DNA of 37,632 nucleotides from Rhodospirillaceae bacterium (GTDB lineage Bacteria > Pseudomonadota > Alphaproteobacteria > UBA8366). A model generated the notes under the pieces. That model saw nothing but the letters and a program-made list of their open reading frames with translations, ran no database searches and was not told the origin of the DNA. Shown piece by piece: positions 25,625 through 37,333 of this stretch. The stretch's first letter is position 1; the number at the start of each line of letters is the position of its first letter. The translations under genes and the position numbers were made by a program. The stretch is taken from the NCBI GenBank assembly GCA_002711555.1, contig PARQ01000002.1, forward strand, positions 80,956 through 118,587. Reading direction: 5' to 3'.

Positions 25625-26569
25625 CTATCGGCAAGCAGCACGCTCTAGCCTATCATTGATCGCCCAACCGATGGTCTCGGTCGGTATTGGCATCACGGCA
25701 ATTCCTTTTGCGGGCATTGAATCAAGCCGATGCAAATATGCGAAAAGATTTGCAGCCGCCTCCAATAAATCTCCCGTCGGGCTTAAGTTCAAGTCAGCAT
25801 TGATTGCATCTTTGCCAAATCCTAGAAACACTTCGCCTGGCCGCGGCTTTTTTGCGTTTATTCGAAGGGCTAACGAGGGAGCATAGTGGTTCGCAAGCAT
25901 TCCCGGAGATTTATTGTTGGTGCCATTCCCAGTGTTGTAGAGTAATTTCTGGCCAATCGTCTGCTCAATCGCTTCGCTTGGAAGTCCGCCGGGCCGCAAT
26001 ATCACGGGAATATTGTCGCTTACATCGATTACCGTAGACTCCAAACCAATGTCGCAACGGCCACCATCAAGAATTAATGACACGTGTCTCTTAAGTTGGT
26101 TGGCAACATGTTCTGCACAGGTAGGGCTTAGTCGACCTGAAAGATTAGCGCTTGGCGCTGCAATTGGTTTACGGGCAGCTGCAATTAATCTTCTTGCATC
26201 TACACTGGCAGGAACCCGAAGCGCAACCGTATCGAGCCCAGCGCTTGCAAGGGGTGATATCTCACATCTTTCGTGGCGTGGGAGAATGAGCGTTAAGGGG
26301 CCGGGCCAAAATGCATCTACTAGTGCTTTTGCCGAGCTATTAAAAACTGCGTGTTTATAAGCCTCGCCTTTGTCGCTTAAATGAACAATTAATGGATTGA
26401 AACTAGGTCTATTTTTAGCGGCAAATATTTTTGCTACTGCTCGACTATCTTTTGCATTCGCGCCCAGTCCGTACACAGTCTCGGTTGGGAAAGCTACCAA
26501 ATTACCTTTGGCAAGTAGTTGGCCCCCAGATGCAACACTAGCCTTATTAACTTTTCTTATCAATTCCAT
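25625..26569 (-). CDS. tsaC: L-threonylcarbamoyladenylate synthase (Sua5 type)
   Basis: The enzyme makes threonylcarbamoyl-AMP from threonine, bicarbonate and ATP, used for the t6A modification of ANN-decoding tRNAs. The catalytic YrdC domain shows FPTETVYGLGANA, AAKNRPSFNPLIVHL (Lys and Arg contacts) and SANLSG. A linker leads to the extra C-terminal Sua5 domain, recognisable by SPGMLANHYAP near residue 220. At 314 residues it is the long Sua5 form rather than the short TsaC. ATG 26569 begins 89 bases from the divergent tartrate dehydrogenase-like gene. Confidence 0.95.
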   Translation of the reverse strand: MELIRKVNKASVASGGQLLAKGNLVAFPTETVYGLGANAKDSRAVAKIFAAKNRPSFNPLIVHLSDKGEAYKHAVFNSSAKALVDAFWPGPLTLILPRHERCEISPLASAGLDTVALRVPASVDARRLIAAARKPIAAPSANLSGRLSPTCAEHVANQLKRHVSLILDGGRCDIGLESTVIDVSDNIPVILRPGGLPSEAIEQTIGQKLLYNTGNGTNNKSPGMLANHYAPSLALRINAKKPRPGEVFLGFGKDAINADLNLSPTGDLLEAAANLFAYLHRLDSMPAKGIAVMPIPTETIGWAINDRLERAACR

Positions 26570-26658
26570 CTTAATGGCTTACACTTGCTCTATCGTACTT
26601 GCAATCTCTCTAAAGCTTTGAGACAAGGCGTCATAGAAAAAGATTAAGGGCGAATCTA

Positions 26659-27735
26659 ATGGCAGGCAATCAAGAAACAATATCCTTCAGCATAGCGAAT
26701 ATTCCAGGCGATGGCATCGGAAAGGAGGTCTTGCCAGAGGGGCTCAGGGTTCTGGAGAAGGTGGCCAGTAGTTTTAACATCGACTTTAAGACTAGTGACT
26801 TTCCATGGAGTTGCCAAACATACTTAAATGATGGAAGGATGATGCCGGAGGATGGCATAGAGCAATTACGGCCTCATGACGCGATTTTTTTGGGTGCTGT
26901 GGGATATCCCGGAGTGCCCGATCACGTATCGCTTTGGGGCCTTCTTATTCCGATACGTCGTCATTTCGACCAGTACGTGAACTTGCGTCCCGTTCGGCTG
27001 TTGCCAGGGATAGAGGCCCCAGTAAAAGGTTATAAGCCTGGTGATATCGATATGTACGTTGTTCGAGAGAATGTCGAGGGCGAATATTCAGAAATGGGGG
27101 GACGAATATTTGAGGGCACGGACCGCGAGACGGTTGTCCAAGAGACGGTTTTTACACGTCAGGGTGTAGATCGTATCCAACGTTTTGCTTTTGAGCTTGC
27201 TTTAAAGAGAAGGAAGAAGCTCACATCAGCAACGAAATCTAATGGTATTATTTACACTATGCCATACTGGGATGAGCGGTTTGCTGAGAATGCAAAGGAT
27301 TATAGAGAAGTTGAGACCGACCAATATCATATTGATATCCTGACCGCACATTTCGTTGGGCGTCCGCATACCTTTGACGTTGTGGTCGGGTCAAATTTGT
27401 TTGGTGATATTTTGTCTGACTTGGGTCCTGGTGTAACCGGGACAATTGGAGTCGCGCCTTCGGCTAATATCAACCCTGAGGGTGAACACCCTTCAATGTT
27501 TGAGCCCGTGCATGGATCCGCGCCCGACATAGCCGGAGAGGGTATTGCTAATCCAATCGGCCAAATCTGGTCTGCAGCCATGATGCTAGATCATTTAGGA
27601 CAGCATGAAGCCGGCGCCGCAATAGTAGAGGCTATCGAAAACGTATTAGCCGACCCGAAAGCGCCGAAAACCCCGGATATGGGGGGTAAAGCTAAGACTG
27701 AAGATCTGGGCAAAGCGATTGCTGATGCAATTTAA
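26659..27735 (+). CDS. Tartrate/D-malate dehydrogenase-like member of the isopropylmalate dehydrogenase family
   Basis: The 358-residue NAD-dependent decarboxylating dehydrogenase has the family metal/NAD signature VVGSNLFGDILSDLGPGVTG and the C-terminal HGSAPDIAGEGIANP. The stretch DHVSLWGLLIPIRRHFDQYV and MYVVRENVEGEYSEMGG follows tartrate dehydrogenase (TtuC) and D-malate dehydrogenase (DmlA) rather than LeuB. The lysine of TSATKSNG is the expected catalytic residue. The likely reaction is oxidation of tartrate or D-malate; LeuB or isocitrate function is less likely. An AAGGG tract lies about 8 bases before the ATG. It ends 101 bases from convergent thiC. Confidence 0.85.
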   Translation: MAGNQETISFSIANIPGDGIGKEVLPEGLRVLEKVASSFNIDFKTSDFPWSCQTYLNDGRMMPEDGIEQLRPHDAIFLGAVGYPGVPDHVSLWGLLIPIRRHFDQYVNLRPVRLLPGIEAPVKGYKPGDIDMYVVRENVEGEYSEMGGRIFEGTDRETVVQETVFTRQGVDRIQRFAFELALKRRKKLTSATKSNGIIYTMPYWDERFAENAKDYREVETDQYHIDILTAHFVGRPHTFDVVVGSNLFGDILSDLGPGVTGTIGVAPSANINPEGEHPSMFEPVHGSAPDIAGEGIANPIGQIWSAAMMLDHLGQHEAGAAIVEAIENVLADPKAPKTPDMGGKAKTEDLGKAIADAI

Positions 27736-27836
27736 GTCATCACTTCTTTCGAAGGAATAATGGGCAAACGCGTCTACCCCGCTCAAATGCGAAAAGTAAA
27801 TTCTCGTTTGTTAACTTTTGAGCTGAATTTGCATAC

Positions 27837-29663
<1,827 letters not shown>

Positions 29664-29744
29664 TCAGTCCTCCAACCAAAATTCTAATCGACACAGGAAA
29701 CACATCGGAAATGAGGAAGACTTTTTGGAGCTAGACTGCAAAAT

Positions 29745-29835
29745 TGCTCCTTTCCTCCGCCGGCATAACCCGGATCAGGTTTTTAGGGTCACCGTATTAA
29801 CGATATCTCAGCCTCTAAAAAGGCACCCCTAGGAT
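29745..29835 (-). ncRNA. TPP riboswitch (THI element) in the thiC leader
   Basis: Read on the minus strand, the leader contains the classic aptamer landmarks: GGGGTGC, then GGCTGAGATA, then GACCC, then AACCTGATCCGGGTTATGCC and GGCGGAGGAAAGGAG. These are the conserved strands of the pyrimidine- and pyrophosphate-sensing arms. The aptamer lies about 85 bases before the thiC start. Just after it, GGAGC and GCTCC can pair (29727-29750). There is no following T-run, so control is more likely at translation initiation. Confidence 0.95.
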
Positions 29836-29841
29836 ATCACT

Positions 29842-29870
29842 ATATTGATACTTTACACGCAGTTCGTCAA
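29842..29870 (-). promoter_or_regulatory. Candidate thiC promoter
   Basis: On the minus strand, TTGACG (29865-29870) is followed 17 bases later by CAATAT (29842-29847). Transcription would begin just before the riboswitch, which fits. The -10 match is weak. Confidence 0.4.
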
Positions 29871-30038
29871 TCATTGCTCTTTCCAAATGTTGGGTTTTAT
29901 AACAAAACTCTAATGCACATACTTGCTTTGTGAGCAATTCAACATGAAATGCTGAATTGTCTTTTGCAGGGGAATACCAAGACCTGCGGCAAAGGGGCGC
30001 AGGCAACCAAGAAAGATTACATAGCAACATCTATCCGG

Positions 30039-30067
30039 TTGACGCAATGATCGGGGATTCATAAGGT
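30039..30067 (+). promoter_or_regulatory. Candidate serC promoter
   Basis: TTGACG (30039-30044) is followed after 17 bases by TAAGGT (30062-30067), 43 bases before the serC start. The -35 is good and the -10 is poor. It is the mirror partner of the thiC promoter about 170 bases away. Confidence 0.35.
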
Positions 30068-30110
30068 CATAAAGGTTGGTATAAGCTAACCTGTTGTTTT
30101 GGAGTCATTA

Positions 30111-31262
30111 ATGAACAAGCCGCAAACTAAGCCGAAGAACCCAAATTTTTCCTCTGGTCCTTGTGCGAAGCCTCCGGGCTGGTCACTCGAGGCATTAAAG
30201 GGTGCCGCTTTGGGGCGTTCGCATCGGGCTGCTGTAGGCATAGAAAAACTGCGTAATGTGATAGGCACAAGCAAAGAGTTATTAGGTATTCCTGACGATT
30301 ATCGGCTAGCTATAGTGCCTGGATCGGACACTGGTGCGATTGAAATGGCCATGTGGTCGCTGTTAGGGCAACGTGGTGTGGATGTATTGGCTTGGGAAAA
30401 CTTTGGTCAAATGTGGGTCGTTGATATTATTAAACATCTCAGCATTGAGGATAGCAGAGTTATGGATGCCCCTTATGGCGAGATTACCGATCTGTCTTCG
30501 GTTGATTGCAATCGAGATGTAATTTTCACGTGGAATGGAACTACAAGTGGAGTTTGCGTGCCTAATGGCGATTGGATCGATGCCAATCGTGATGGGCTCA
30601 CATTTTGTGATGCTACCTCCGCGGTGTTTGCGATGGAATTGCCTTGGGATAAGCTTGATGTCGTTACCTGGTCGTGGCAAAAGGTGCTAGGGGGTGAGGC
30701 TGCGCATGGAATGCTGGCTTTAAGCCCTCGCGCTGTCCAACGTTTGGAGTCTCATACTCCATCTTGGCCCATGCCAAAGGTTTTCCGGATGGCTTCTAAA
30801 GGTAAAGTTGACGAGGCATTATTTCGGGGAGCTACAATTAACACGCCCTCAATGTTATGTGTGGAGGACGCGATATTTGCACTTGAGTGGGCTCGATCAG
30901 TTGGCGGTAAAAAAGGATTAGTATCTCGATCTGCTGCGAATCTGAATGCAGTGGCTGAATGGGTAGAAAAAACAAGTTGGGTGGAATTTCTTCCAAAAAA
31001 CCCTGCCACGCGGTCCTGTACTTCAATCTGCGTTGAAATTGCTAAAGCAAGTGGCCTAGACACCGAGGCTTTGAAAAATGCCCCGAAGTATATTTCCTCA
31101 TTACTTGAAGGTGAGGGGGTGGCCTACGACCTAAATAACCACAGAGCAGCGCCTCCAAGTTTACGCATTTGGGGCGGAGCAACTGTCGAGACCACAGATA
31201 TAGAAGCATTGCTTCCGTGGCTAGACTGGGCATTTGCTCAATATATAAAACAGACGAATTAA
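30111..31262 (+). CDS. serC: Phosphoserine aminotransferase
   Basis: The 383-residue PLP enzyme transaminates 3-phosphohydroxypyruvate to phosphoserine. Conserved sites include NPNFSSGPCAKPPGW at the N-terminus and WSWQKVLGGEAAHGML, which carries the PLP-binding lysine. Its sequence is of the longer alphaproteobacterial type. I begin at ATG 30111, with GGAG 7 bases upstream; the TTG at 30099 has no such signal. serA follows after 31 bases, so both serine genes are probably one operon. Confidence 0.96.
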   Translation: MNKPQTKPKNPNFSSGPCAKPPGWSLEALKGAALGRSHRAAVGIEKLRNVIGTSKELLGIPDDYRLAIVPGSDTGAIEMAMWSLLGQRGVDVLAWENFGQMWVVDIIKHLSIEDSRVMDAPYGEITDLSSVDCNRDVIFTWNGTTSGVCVPNGDWIDANRDGLTFCDATSAVFAMELPWDKLDVVTWSWQKVLGGEAAHGMLALSPRAVQRLESHTPSWPMPKVFRMASKGKVDEALFRGATINTPSMLCVEDAIFALEWARSVGGKKGLVSRSAANLNAVAEWVEKTSWVEFLPKNPATRSCTSICVEIAKASGLDTEALKNAPKYISSLLEGEGVAYDLNNHRAAPPSLRIWGGATVETTDIEALLPWLDWAFAQYIKQTN

Positions 31263-31293
31263 ATTTGTAACAGCAGGTATAGGACGTAAAACT

Positions 31294-32871
31294 ATGGCAA
31301 AAGTTCTGATTTCGGACAAACTAAGCCAAGATGCGGCCAAAGTGTTTGAGAAACGCGGTATCGAGGTGGATTTCAAGCCAGGTTTGAGCAAAGACAATTT
31401 GTTAGATATTATTGGGCAGTATGACGGACTGGCCGTTCGCTCTGCAACAAAGGTGACCGCAGAGGTGTTGGATGCTGCGGGAAATCTTAAGTTAGTTGGA
31501 AGAGCGGGCATCGGTGTGGACAATATCGATTTGGACGCAGCGTCAAAAAAGGGCGTTATCGTTATGAATACGCCATTTGGAAACACCACCACAACTGCAG
31601 AGCATGCCATTGCCATGTTAATGGCCCTAGCAAGACAAATTCCTGCAGCGAATTCATCGACACAAGATGGGAAATGGGAAAAAAATAAGTTCATGGGTGT
31701 CGAGATTACCGGAAAGACTTTAGGTGTGGTTGGCTGTGGCAATATCGGAACAATTGTGGTGGACCGCGCAAAGGGGCTCAAAATGAGAGTTATTGTTTAT
31801 GATCCTTTTCTTTCTGAAGAGCGCGCGAATGAAATGGGTGCGGAGAAAGTAGAATTGGACACGCTTTTTGCTCGCGCTGATTTTATAACGGTGCATACCC
31901 CGCTAGTGGAGGCAACGCGTAATCTTATAAATAAAAGCGCAATTGAAAAAATGCGAGATGGAGTGCGTATCATTAATTGTGCAAGGGGCGGAATTGTTGA
32001 TGAGGATGATCTTCGCGAAGCGCTCGACAATGGAAAAGTAGCTGGAGCCGCATTTGATGTGTTCGTCAATGAACCGGCGGATAGTAATCCTTTGTTTGGG
32101 CATGAGGAATTTGTCGCGACTCCGCATCTTGGCGCTGCAACAACTGAGGCACAAGAAATTGTCTCAGTGCAGGTTGCAGAGCAAATGGCCGACTACCTAT
32201 TAACGGGGACTGTGCAAAATGCCATTAATGCGCCCTCAGTTTCTGCCGAGGATGCTCCTCGCTTGCAACCCTACATGACGCTAGCTGAGGAGCTTGGCAG
32301 CTTTGCCGGCCAGTTGACTGAAACCGGGCTAACAGCAGTCACTATTGAATTTTATGGGACTGTTACACAGCTGAATACGAAGCCGTTAGTTAGTTGTGCT
32401 CTGCATGGCCTGCTAAAACCTCTCCTCGAAAATGTGAATATGGTGAGTGCGCCAATCATAGCAAGGGATAGGGGAATAGACGTTGGGGTTGTTAGCCATG
32501 AAAATCCTGATGAATATGAGAATTTGATCCGCATTATAGTAAAGACTGAGCGCCGTGAACGGAGTGTGTCAGGCACTCTGTTCGGTGGTAATAGAGGGCG
32601 CGTTGTCGCAATAAATGAAACACCAATTGAGGCTGAACTTGGGCCACATATGTTGTACATCGCAAACGATGACCGGCCAGGAGTAATTGGAGCAATTGGT
32701 GGCGCTTTAGGTAAAGCGAATGTTAACATTGCCACTTTTCACCTAGGCCGGGTAAATGCAGGGGAGGAAGCAATTGCTCTGATACAAATTGACGACGCCG
32801 CTAGTTTTGAAATGCTTGAAACAATAAGAGCACTCCCGAATGTGACACAGGTCAAATCGCTTAAATTTTGA
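31294..32871 (+). CDS. serA: D-3-phosphoglycerate dehydrogenase
   Basis: The 525-residue enzyme starts serine synthesis by oxidising 3-phosphoglycerate. The NAD-binding motif is VVGCGNIGTIVVDRAKGL, followed by the INCARGGIVDEDDL arginine, the catalytic glutamate and ATPHLGAATTEAQE with the catalytic histidine. An intervening domain and a C-terminal ACT domain (LYIANDDRPGVIGAIGG) complete the long form, in which serine can act as allosteric inhibitor. The ATG at 31294 follows GGACG. Confidence 0.97.
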   Translation: MAKVLISDKLSQDAAKVFEKRGIEVDFKPGLSKDNLLDIIGQYDGLAVRSATKVTAEVLDAAGNLKLVGRAGIGVDNIDLDAASKKGVIVMNTPFGNTTTTAEHAIAMLMALARQIPAANSSTQDGKWEKNKFMGVEITGKTLGVVGCGNIGTIVVDRAKGLKMRVIVYDPFLSEERANEMGAEKVELDTLFARADFITVHTPLVEATRNLINKSAIEKMRDGVRIINCARGGIVDEDDLREALDNGKVAGAAFDVFVNEPADSNPLFGHEEFVATPHLGAATTEAQEIVSVQVAEQMADYLLTGTVQNAINAPSVSAEDAPRLQPYMTLAEELGSFAGQLTETGLTAVTIEFYGTVTQLNTKPLVSCALHGLLKPLLENVNMVSAPIIARDRGIDVGVVSHENPDEYENLIRIIVKTERRERSVSGTLFGGNRGRVVAINETPIEAELGPHMLYIANDDRPGVIGAIGGALGKANVNIATFHLGRVNAGEEAIALIQIDDAASFEMLETIRALPNVTQVKSLKF

Positions 32872-33272
32872 TCTGTTCATCAAAAAGGCATTAGTATCGA
32901 TATCCCTTTTATTCTTGAGCAATTTGAGTCAACAAATAGACTATTTTGATGACAATTGTTATTTGAAGAGTCAGTTTTGTAATAAGAGATCGAGCTTTAC
33001 TTCTTCTTTTAGAAAGGCCTTCCAAGTATTATTCTAGAATGCTGCCGGTATTATGAGTTTAACTTGATGAACGTTTGCTTTCTAAACGCCAACTTAAACC
33101 GCAAAGCACATTCATCTATAAGAATAGTGAAGCGTGGCACACGGGTGGGTAATGCCTAATTGGAATTCGACAAAACGATAGAGCACGAGCTTTCATAAAA
33201 CTATAATGTTGGTTACACCGCTTATCATTAACATTGTTTAGTGAGAGACGAGCAATAAAAATGGAGGGGACT
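32872..33272. other. Intergenic region between serA and purA
   Basis: The 401-base stretch is AT-rich and carries no convincing gene. A hairpin close to the serA stop (32883-32910, separate entry) may end serC-serA transcription. A purA promoter should lie in the second half, but I cannot point to it with confidence. Confidence 0.5.
32883..32910 (+). terminator. Possible serA terminator
   Basis: AAAAGG (32883-32888) can pair with CCTTTT (32905-32910) around a 16-base loop that includes ATCGAT. The 3' arm ends in four T. The stem is A/T-rich and short, so the call is weak. Confidence 0.3.
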
Positions 33273-34565
33273 ATGGGTAATGTGGTCGTTGTCGGCGCTC
33301 AATGGGGTGATGAGGGAAAGGGCAAAATCGTCGATTGGCTCAGTGAACGGGCAGATGTAATTGTTCGTTTCCAAGGAGGGCACAATGCTGGCCATACTCT
33401 AGTCATTAATGGAACTGAGTATAAGTTGAGCCTATTGCCTTCGGGAGTGGTACGGCCCGGTAAACTCTCAGTCATTGGTAACGGGGTGGTAGTTGATCCG
33501 CGTGCCTTAATTGATGAAATACAGCGGCTGCGCTCGGCAGGTGTGGATATTTCTCCGGAGAAATTGAAAATAGCAGACAACGCGGTTTTAATTTTGCCAC
33601 TGCACCAAGAACTGGATGTGGCAAGAGAAAAGGCTAGCGGGAAATCAGCCATTGGCACTACTGGCCGTGGTATCGGGCCCGCTTACGAAGACAAGGCTGC
33701 ACGGCGGGCGATTCGCATTTGTGATTTAAAAGACCCTGACATATTGGAGTTCAAAATTAAAGAATTATTGCGACATCACAATCCTTTGCGGCGCAGTTTC
33801 GGCATAGCGTCTTTAGACGCATCAATGATACTTTGTACGCTTGGGGCAATAAAAGACGAGCTCCTTAGTTATGCAGCTCCGGTCTGGTTAGAATTAGACA
33901 ATGCACGGAACGTGGGCAAGCGGATCTTGTTTGAAGGAGCTCAGGGCGTCATGCTCGACGTTGATCATGGGACGTACCCTTTTGTTACGTCATCAAATAC
34001 TGTTGCAGGGCAAGCTGCAACAGGTGCAGGAATCGGTATTGGAGCTTTGGATTACGTCCTAGGAATTACGAAAGCATATACAACAAGAGTTGGCAGTGGC
34101 CCATTTCCAACGGAATTGAGTGATGAAATAGGGCAGCGTATTGGGCAAAAAGGGCGTGAATTTGGTACAGTAACGGGTCGCCAACGGCGGTGTGGCTGGT
34201 TTGATGCGGTTATGGTCCGTCAAGCAATCAAAACGGCTGGTATAAATGGTATTGCACTAACTAAGCTTGATGTTCTCGACGGGCTAGATAGTCTTGAGAT
34301 CTGCACTTCTTATAACTTAGATGGGCAAAATATCGACTACTTTCCTGCTTCGATGCGGGGGCAATCTTCGGTCGTGCCGTGTTATGAGACGTTAGAGGGT
34401 TGGCAAGACAGCACAGAAGGAGCGAGATCGTGGGATGAGCTGCCTGCTGCAGCTTTAGAATATATACGGCGGATCGAAGAACTCATTGAAGCACCAGTTT
34501 CATTACTTTCAACTAGTCCGGAGCGGGACGACACCATTACCGTTGTAGATCCGTTCGGTGTGTGA
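33273..34565 (+). CDS. purA: Adenylosuccinate synthetase
   Basis: The 430-residue enzyme joins IMP and aspartate with GTP in AMP synthesis. The GTP-binding P-loop variant [56 protein letters not shown] and TKLDVLDG are all family hallmarks. I start at ATG 33273: GGAGG lies 5 bases upstream. The longer frame from 33234 adds 13 residues that include this Shine-Dalgarno itself. Its stop is 173 bases from the pseudokinase gene. Confidence 0.97.
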   Translation: MGNVVVVGAQWGDEGKGKIVDWLSERADVIVRFQGGHNAGHTLVINGTEYKLSLLPSGVVRPGKLSVIGNGVVVDPRALIDEIQRLRSAGVDISPEKLKIADNAVLILPLHQELDVAREKASGKSAIGTTGRGIGPAYEDKAARRAIRICDLKDPDILEFKIKELLRHHNPLRRSFGIASLDASMILCTLGAIKDELLSYAAPVWLELDNARNVGKRILFEGAQGVMLDVDHGTYPFVTSSNTVAGQAATGAGIGIGALDYVLGITKAYTTRVGSGPFPTELSDEIGQRIGQKGREFGTVTGRQRRCGWFDAVMVRQAIKTAGINGIALTKLDVLDGLDSLEICTSYNLDGQNIDYFPASMRGQSSVVPCYETLEGWQDSTEGARSWDELPAAALEYIRRIEELIEAPVSLLSTSPERDDTITVVDPFGV

Positions 34566-34738
34566 AAATTTCTAAGCAGTAGCTTTTTGTGCAGGAAATG
34601 GGTGATGCAAATTTATAAATGTGATTAGATAAGAAGCCTAAGGCACAACTGTTGTTTTTACTCGTTTGAGATTGCATTTGCTGCGGACACAGGAATGCGT
34701 ATCTTACGAAACTGTGATTACTTGGTATCGGAGCCCTT

Positions 34739-36766
34739 ATGGCTGATGAAAACGGGCAACCGGGCGAACAAAATGGCGGCACTGTAAGTACACAGGATTG
34801 GTTTGATGTTTTTTCAGATCAGCCGTTAAAAGAATTTGATTCGCCGCCGGCACTAGCTTATGCCGCTTCAGATGTTAACAATGCTGGCCGAGAATTATTG
34901 GCTTTGGTTTGTGATCCCAAGCAGCCCCCACGCCATGAACAGGTGTCGACGATGCACCGTATTGATCAACCGGGGCTGGTTAGGGTTGTGGATTGGAAGG
35001 TAATAGATTGGCCTCTAGAAGACCGTCGTTGCCCCGCTTTAATCTACGAACGACCCCGCGGGAAGAAGGTAATTGATAGCATCGACAGCCCAATTCAAGT
35101 TTTTTCTGAGGAAATAATCACACAGAACTTTATAAAACCAGTAACAGCGGCGCTTCGCGATATTGATCACCAGAATCTGACGCATCGCGCGATTAGGCCA
35201 ACCAATCTTTTTTACGATAGTGTTTCCACAGCCCAGGCGACAATCATGTTGGGTGACTGCCTTGCGGCCCCACCAGCAATAAATCAGCCAGCGGCTTATG
35301 AGACAGTAGAAACCGCCATGGCTCCTGCAAGTGGACGTGGCCTTGGATTGATATCGGATGATCTTTACTCATTTGGCGTTTGCATATTGGCACTTTTGAT
35401 CGGGCAAAGCCCCGGGACTGGGCTGAGTGATGATGAGATCCTCTCTGCAAAACTAGAGCGGGGAAGCTATAACGCACTTATATCTGGCCATCGTTTATCC
35501 CTGACTATGTTGGAGATTGTGCGAGGGCTTTTGATGGACGATGTTGATGAGCGTTGGACATTAGATGATTTAGAGCTTTGGCTGGCTGGGCGCAGATTAA
35601 GTCCAAAACAACAAGAAATACCGAGAGCGACGAAGGCGTTTCCCTTCGGAGGTAAAAATATTTTGACCCGCCGTAATGTTGCGCGCGTATTTGGAGAAAA
35701 TTGGGACTCTGCTGTTGAGCCAGTGCGCGGTGGTTCGCTCGATGAATGGCTACGGCGAAGTTTGGGAAATGAAGAAGCAATTGAGGCTGTCAATACGGCC
35801 AAGGAACCCACAGTAGGTAGCGTTGAGACTGATGACCGAATGTTAGCCCGGATAGTCATTGCTTTGGATCCACTAGGGCCAATACGATTTAAAAACTTTT
35901 CTGCTACGCTTGATGGGATTGGTTATCTGATCGCCGCTCCGGGAGGTGACAAAGATCTTCGCAAGAATTTTTCGGAAGTGCTTAAAGCTGATCTAATATC
36001 TTTTGCGTGTAAGATGATGGGAAAAACAGGAGATGATATAACCCGTTTCATTTCGTTATATGACCAAATGATCCCATTCTTAGCTCATTCAGAACTTGGG
36101 CAGGGATTCGAAAGAGTAATATACGAGCTCAATCCCAACTTGCCTTGCCAATCACCACTTCTTGAATCAGAGTATGTTTACGATATGATTGAGATGCTTG
36201 ATGCATTCGAGCGCATAGCTATTGCCAATCCGGAAATGCTTATAGAGCCGGTTGATCAGCATATTGCTGCATTCATAGTTGCTCGCATGAAGGGTGGCAT
36301 CATGACTGAATTGCGTGAGCTTCAAAACCGTTCAGATCCTGCTGTCCTAGCTATTGCTAATGTTCGGATCTTGGGACACGTTCAGGAGCAAGCGGGGTCG
36401 TCGGTAGCGCCTAACCTTTGTAAGATAGCAGTTAAAATTCTTGACCCGGCTGTCGAACGATTTCGCAGTCGACGCCAAAGAGACCAAGTAAGAAAACGAT
36501 TGTCAGAAATTTCTAAAGATGGACGTTTAGCTGATATCTTGCGACTTGTTGATAATTCGAAATATCTTGAAAGTGATAGATCAGATAACGACAAAGCAGT
36601 AAAAGAATTTGCTAATTCTATTCAAGCGATGCAAAGGATGGAATTTGAAAAAACTCATCGACCAGAATTGGCAAAGGTAATTGGAGCTGAGATAAGCGCC
36701 TTCTTCTCGTTAATTCTGTCGATGATTGTCCTGATAAGTATGGGAGTGTATTGGATACTAGGGTAA
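34739..36766 (+). CDS. Tail-anchored pseudokinase (protein-kinase-like)
   Basis: The 675-residue protein has a degenerate kinase-like domain in its first 290 residues. DDLYSFGVCILALLIGQSP (208-226) matches subdomain IX and DERWTLDDLELWLAG (270-284) the domain end. The catalytic loop HRDxKPxN is HRAIRPTN at 149-156: the catalytic Asp is Ala151 and the Lys is Arg153. DFG may be DCL at 173-175. The ATP-site lysine strand and Gly-rich loop are not recognisable. Residues 290-650 are mostly helical and unassigned. A membrane segment (about 652-673) ends the protein. GGAG precedes the ATG. A membrane protein gene follows after 6 bases. Confidence 0.78.
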   Translation: MADENGQPGEQNGGTVSTQDWFDVFSDQPLKEFDSPPALAYAASDVNNAGRELLALVCDPKQPPRHEQVSTMHRIDQPGLVRVVDWKVIDWPLEDRRCPALIYERPRGKKVIDSIDSPIQVFSEEIITQNFIKPVTAALRDIDHQNLTHRAIRPTNLFYDSVSTAQATIMLGDCLAAPPAINQPAAYETVETAMAPASGRGLGLISDDLYSFGVCILALLIGQSPGTGLSDDEILSAKLERGSYNALISGHRLSLTMLEIVRGLLMDDVDERWTLDDLELWLAGRRLSPKQQEIPRATKAFPFGGKNILTRRNVARVFGENWDSAVEPVRGGSLDEWLRRSLGNEEAIEAVNTAKEPTVGSVETDDRMLARIVIALDPLGPIRFKNFSATLDGIGYLIAAPGGDKDLRKNFSEVLKADLISFACKMMGKTGDDITRFISLYDQMIPFLAHSELGQGFERVIYELNPNLPCQSPLLESEYVYDMIEMLDAFERIAIANPEMLIEPVDQHIAAFIVARMKGGIMTELRELQNRSDPAVLAIANVRILGHVQEQAGSSVAPNLCKIAVKILDPAVERFRSRRQRDQVRKRLSEISKDGRLADILRLVDNSKYLESDRSDNDKAVKEFANSIQAMQRMEFEKTHRPELAKVIGAEISAFFSLILSMIVLISMGVYWILG

Positions 36767-36772
36767 GGGTTA

Positions 36773-37333
36773 ATGGCAGATAAAAATAAAAAATCAAATT
36801 CAACTAAAGCAGGCTCAATGAGAGCCTGGATATATACCCTAGTTGCTGCGGCTTTAATCTTTTTTGTCTTCTTAGATGTTTTTATCTTAGTTGTTGTAGG
36901 TATGGCGCCTACGATTGGAGCACTAGTGATAGACCGATCATCGCGGCGTTATTTTACGATGACCGTTGCCTTTCCCAATGGGGTGGGAGTTTTACCTAGC
37001 GCAATTAAACTATTTGGTGGGGGTAGTGGGGGGGTTGATGCAGCTCTCGAGCTGATCAGTGATCCAATTATTTTAGTTACGATGTACGCTGCTGGTGCTG
37101 TTGGCTGGATAATTTATTATAGCGTGCCGCCTTTTGTTGCTGTTTGGTTATCCATGCAAAGTGAGGTGAGAGCAGCAGCAATCAAGAAAAGACAAAAGGA
37201 ATTAATAAAAAACTGGGGAAACGAAGTGCGCATCGAAGCCGAAAAACTACTCCCTGACAATGTCAATGTATCCGAACTTTTAGGGGAGACAGCTGGTGAA
37301 GAAGATGCCGAGTCTAACGGTGGAAAAATGTAA
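36773..37333 (+). CDS. Small membrane protein paired with the pseudokinase
   Basis: The 186-residue protein has no family I recognise. It has a basic, Ser/Lys-rich N-terminus, a first long hydrophobic stretch (about 19-55), a glycine-rich loop (FGGGSGGVD), and one or two further membrane segments between about 96 and 128 (ILVTMYAAGAVGWIIYY, PPFVAVWLSM). A charged C-terminal tail of about 55 residues ends in acidic residues and should be cytoplasmic. It begins 6 bases after the pseudokinase stop, so the two are probably cotranslated and could form a membrane complex. The stop codon abuts the rpoH stop. Confidence 0.65.
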   Translation: MADKNKKSNSTKAGSMRAWIYTLVAAALIFFVFLDVFILVVVGMAPTIGALVIDRSSRRYFTMTVAFPNGVGVLPSAIKLFGGGSGGVDAALELISDPIILVTMYAAGAVGWIIYYSVPPFVAVWLSMQSEVRAAAIKKRQKELIKNWGNEVRIEAEKLLPDNVNVSELLGETAGEEDAESNGGKM

